Source of the DNA: Tanypteryx hageni
Taxonomy: Eukaryota > Arthropoda > Insecta > Odonata > Petaluridae
Assembly (NCBI GenBank): GCA_028673005.1
Contig: CM054115.1
Span: 60,514,907-60,578,906, forward strand
Length of the DNA: 64,000 nucleotides
Direction: 5' to 3'
Below, in pieces: positions 59,994-64,000 of the stretch. A program made the translations under genes and the position numbers. Position 1 is the stretch's first letter; each line of letters starts with the position of its first letter. The notes under the pieces were generated by a model that saw only the letters and a program-made list of their open reading frames with translations, was not told where the DNA came from and searched no databases.

Positions 59994-62201
59994 ACACATA
60001 GTTGCTGGTAATATTTTAAGAGATAACAAAAGCAATATTGGCCTTTGGGTACGATATAAATCTTTAAAATCATTTGTACAATTTTTGTAGAAAAACGCTG
60101 TATTCATTATCGAATGAGGATAAAGCATTAAAAAATACAAACATTTGAGCTATATTATGTAGCTTTTTTTATCCAAAAACGCGGGGAATGAGATGCTTCC
60201 ATCTCTAGAAAAAATGAAAAAACCTTCAGATAAATGCCCTTTGCAGAATAGGAAAATGAAAATAGAACGCAGTTCCCGTTTGGTTGCGTTACCCTTTTCT
60301 TCTGCAATGCATCCTTTTGTCTCTTTCCCAATCAAAGTTTCTACAATGTATTTGCCGATGCTTTTTGGCATGAAAACAATGAATATTCATCCGAAAGTAG
60401 AAGAACATTGACTCCATAAGATCTAACTCTACTCACCCTATCTTGTAAGATGCCTTAGTTACTCGGATCTCCACGCAAGTCAAGGAGGGCGCACCCGTAT
60501 CTCGCTGGCTCGATTCAAGAAAAAATTTCAGGAAAACATTTTCCTCGGCAAAAGCAGCTCCCATGTTTCCCATCTTCCTTATTGGCTTTACCAGCCTCTT
60601 TAGCAATCTCTTTATAAACCCCCGTGTATCCTACTTCGCTTTCTTTGTTTGTAACGACTTGCTTACACCCCATTCTTAGAGGGGAGAATACTTATCTTTC
60701 ACCCTACATTATATACTCCTTGAACTATCTTCCAAAAGCCCCTATTTACAAAAAATGAGGTATGGATGAAAGGACGAAGTGCTTCATTGTCTCTCCCACA
60801 TTTTTCGGATGACCTCCAAATATATTGAAACCACGGGAGCTGAAATTATTGACTACATTATATGCCAAAAATATATTTCTTTCTCTCTTAGCTACTTCAA
60901 TTATTCACTTTATCTTCTATTCATTTATTTTTTCGACTTAACTTTTCCGGAGTATAACACCGATACAGGTAATCGGGAATGAAAGCACAAGTAACTATAG
61001 CGCCGTAGATGTACGCAACTTGCATTGCAGTTAAGTCGTGCGTGCTGCATAAAATGCAGGCAATATCGTTAGCTGTGCTGTTCTGATGAAATCGATAAAT
61101 AAATTACACAAATTGATCCGCGTAGTTTATATTTACTATTTAGGAATGTTAATATTATGTAGCATTTGCGTTATATATAAAAATACGTATTTTAGTTCAC
61201 GTTATATTCAGACCACAATATGTTGTCTATAATTCAAATTAGGCTTAACTAAAATCCTCACATTGCTTCCTTCCAAAAATTAGAGACTTTTCCTCTATTA
61301 CCACACCTATATGAATGGACGAAGGAGTCTGATTAACGGTAATCGCCTTTGCTAGGCAAATTTGCTCTTCGTATGCTACTACGAATTGACAATGCTGTAT
61401 TTAAATTAATGACACCTCTGTACGTGATTTTTTTACGCTGTATATAATTTTTGATGAGGAAAACTTTTTAAAATATTCTAAAACTTTGAAATCAATAATT
61501 GTGTATATACGTTATGATAATGAATTATTCGATACTGGTCGATAGGAATCAATAAAAGAAACAAGATATTAAGGTTGGTTTAATTTTTTAAACTTTCCGT
61601 CCGTTTTATGCTTCATTTTAAAATTTGCTTTTAATTCAATGCATCAAACATTCATTATATAGCAAAAAATACATAATTATAAATATCTATGAGTAATGAA
61701 AACAAACATTCTACCGAAATTCGCTACGCATATCATATGCAATTTTGTACCGAGTATTCTCTCGGCTTGCGCTTCAAGGTCAAATGAAAAATTGTAAACT
61801 TTAAGGCCTTTTTTATATGAACGAAGGAAGAAGAAAAATACGAGCAGAATATTTTAAATAAGAGATTGTTATTCACTTAGATAAAAGTTCGTTGTTCATT
61901 TATGAAACGGAAACATATTTTTAAATTATAAATGATGTTCTTTCCTGAAGAAAACGATTTCCAATCTTCTGATACAGTGCTGCTCTCTTTGCTGGGGAAT
62001 GGAATTGATTTATCGTTTCCTAGTTTCGAGTCGATGTTGACGAAGACCAAGAAAAGGCTTTTCTCCGTGTATCTCCGTCCATTAATCATTCGTGGGAATT
62101 CCCTGCGTTCGCCTACTAGACCTCCGAAGCGCCTCTCAGAATCTTCTTTGTGCTAAATTATTTGTATCCCCGACATTTTATCTATCGCGATATCTGTTAC
62201 G
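57700..62201. other. Unassigned 4.5 kb
   Basis: AT-rich with a (TA)n at 59958-59990. Pyrimidine-rich at about 58570-58880. No gene, element or RNA recognised. Confidence 0.5.
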
Positions 62202-62209
62202 TAATAGAG

Positions 62210-62655
62210 CAGTGGTGGCCAAACTTTCCATGTGTAGTGCCGGTCTCAAACAGAAAAGGTATCGGCGTGCTACAAGTAAATGTGAAGCAAAATGTTTATT
62301 ATAATTCCATTAATATACAACGGTGATCAAAAACTACATTAAACATTGAATTTTTCACAAATGACACTAAAATTATTTCAATGCCAGTCTGTGTTATTAT
62401 TATAGAATTGTTTGAAATTACAGTTAATTAATTGTTTCATTTATTTATTGATCCTTGAGTTGATTCATATTAATAAACTCTTTAATTTATGGTTGGTAAT
62501 CTTAGAAGATTTATAATTATGCTGTTTGTTTTTTTATGAGTTCATTACTGAAAATGTTTGCTCAAAGACATAGATTTCGCAAATTTTGCCCCGTGCCACA
62601 AGGAAAACCTTGGTGTGCTACAAGTGGCTCGCGAGCCGCACTTTGGACACAACTG
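62210..62655. mobile_element. hAT-like MITE with degraded 8 bp target duplication
   Basis: A 446 bp element. The left end CAGTGGTGGCCAAACTTTCC and the inverted right end CAGTTGTGTCCAAAGTGCGG, with GGCTCGCGAGCCGC just inside, are the TIRs. Flanks TAATAGAG (62202-62209) and TATTACAG (62656-62663) match at six of eight positions. It belongs with the 30.9 kb and 26.0 kb MITEs by terminus type and has no transposase. Confidence 0.75.
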
Positions 62656-62663
62656 TATTACAG

Positions 62664-63029
62664 GGTCGCATTCATTAACGGTTGACGAAATTCTTATTTT
62701 TACCGGTTTTAACATGCTGTTTTAAAGAAGCTTCCGCAAAAAGTTCATTTTTTAGACCACTTTCTTTTGATGTAACTTTGAAGTATTTGGACGGTATTAT
62801 GTGTTTCATAAGTTAGTTATTCTTTCTGAAAAATTAAAAGGTGTTTTAAAAATACATCATTGATCTTAAGTTTACCCTATCCTCTGTTTAGAAAACTATT
62901 TCATTATCACTGATGCGTGCTTAAAACTTTTTCTGAGTAGGCTTTCCAAATTTCGTAAAAATGTTCAGATAGGAAGGAATATTACTTTATAGACTGTTTT
63001 CCAAAGGAAACATAGCCTTATGAAATCGT
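62664..63029. other. Unassigned sequence
   Basis: AT-rich, no feature recognised. Confidence 0.5.
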
Positions 63030-63475
63030 CCTGTCTGTGTGTGTGTGTGTGTGTCCCCTACTAACAACTTTTGCATCAATGGACCGATTTTTCATGAAAC
63101 ATGGTATGAGGCTCATGCTGCCAGGGCCCACCTCCGGGCTATATTTTATTTGGCGAAGATTGAAGTCCCGGAATCGATTCCAGGGACGCTTTTTCCCTAT
63201 TTTTTTACATGGGAAATCTCAAATCCATCGTGCTGAGATGTTTTCTTTCATACATTAACATATCTTACAATTGTGACATCGGAGCGAGGTATGTACTGTT
63301 CTAATGGGAAAACAATTTAAATTCTAATTTTTATCACCGAATTTTGATAATTGATTATATTTTCTTGAATTTCTACTAAATCATAGCGTTTTTGCGTTTT
63401 AAATCGCATTTAATCGGGCTGTTGCCATGGAGACGATTATTACCGAACTCGGCTTGAGCATAGACGAGTGAACAA
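63030..63475 (+). repeat. Dispersed repeat family R5, diverged copy 3, with (TG)n
   Basis: Starts TCCTGTCTG then (TG)n (63036-63053), then ACTTTTGCATCAATGGACCG and ATTTTTCATGAAACATGG, words common in insect repeats of this layout. A B-box-like GAATCGATTCCAGGGA occurs at about 63172, followed by CGCTTTTTCCCT. The far end GGGCTGTTGCCATGGAGACG (about 63417) corresponds to GGGATGTTGCCATGCC of the 5 kb copy. Confidence 0.6.
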
Positions 63476-64000
63476 ATTGGTAATTTTCTTTTTCGTTCAA
63501 CTACTCTTCAGCAATGGACAGTTGATACAGACATATTAGCGTATAAACAGTAACATTTATTAAATTCGTTTATTTAAAAAAAATACATTTTAAACCTGAT
63601 AATGCTCTATTAATTTGTTTTCCAATTTTTCTCTATCATTGATAAACTATGAACTACAAGTGGTATTTACGGTATGAGAATTCCTTGGAATGACTAACAC
63701 ATATTGAAACATTTCCTGTCAATATACATAAGTAATCAATTCGGGACGTCAACTTTGGGAAACCAGCCTGCATTAGCCCTGGTTTGGACTTCTTATTATC
63801 CTATTAAAATACAGAGAAAAGTAGGCATCTAGTGATAATATCACTCTTTAGAAACAATCTTTCGAATCTAATTAGAAGCGTATTATCACGGAAATTTTAA
63901 AATTAGGTAAAATGATAATTTACAGGTTATTTTTTAACAAATTCCTATTTAAGCAAGAAATGTTATTATAGAATTATTACCTTTATATGACAACGTATTT
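63476..64000. other. Unassigned sequence
   Basis: AT-rich to the window edge. No feature recognised. Confidence 0.5.

Overview
The window looks like repeat-dense, AT-rich DNA from a large animal genome, most likely an arthropod. This is an inference from the transposon mix (RTE-like LINE, BED-finger, ZMYM1-like and GTF2IRD2-like hAT transposases, mariner and pogo relics, many MITEs, tRNA-like SINEs, long TA runs). No host protein gene, no intact functional RNA gene and no bacterial feature could be supported. The window reads as intergenic or deep-intronic sequence.

Layout. 1-6.9 kb: two same-strand 3' pieces of one RTE-like LINE separated by (TA)n, a head-to-head pair of tRNA-like elements, two direct copies of a 0.3 kb repeat, and a purine tract. 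6.9-14.2 kb: mostly unassigned sequence with a 1.1 kb pyrimidine tract. 14.27-14.80 kb: a perfect palindrome (182 bp arms, 5 nt spacer) in (AT)n; a second, internally deleted copy lies at 52.47-52.77 kb. 16-31 kb: pogo-like, PIF-like and hAT-like MITEs, a dispersed repeat pair (20.4 and 42.3 kb), a degenerate tandem repeat (22.5 kb), and a 92 bp unit present as two tandem copies plus one inverted copy (26.2 kb). 36.5-48.4 kb: the transposon core, with two hAT MITEs, a mariner relic, a BED-finger hAT split by a ZMYM1-like hAT, and a 2.7 kb GTF2IRD2-like hAT bounded by a perfect 8 bp target duplication. 50-64 kb: a 1.1 kb TIR element, a hAT MITE with a SINE inside it, a pogo-like element with a short transposase tail, another hAT MITE, and a third copy of the 5 kb repeat.

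Most interesting signal. Two unrelated-looking inverted-repeat families (14.3/52.5 kb and 26.2 kb) both carry a CTGA-N-GA / short hairpin / GAAA core. This resembles the hammerhead ribozyme cores known at the ends of Penelope-like retroelements. Helix III and the cleavage site are not convincing by eye, so self-cleavage is a hypothesis.

Every transposase-like reading frame seen is broken by frameshifts, stops or truncation, so none is expected to be active. Unassigned stretches are listed as such.
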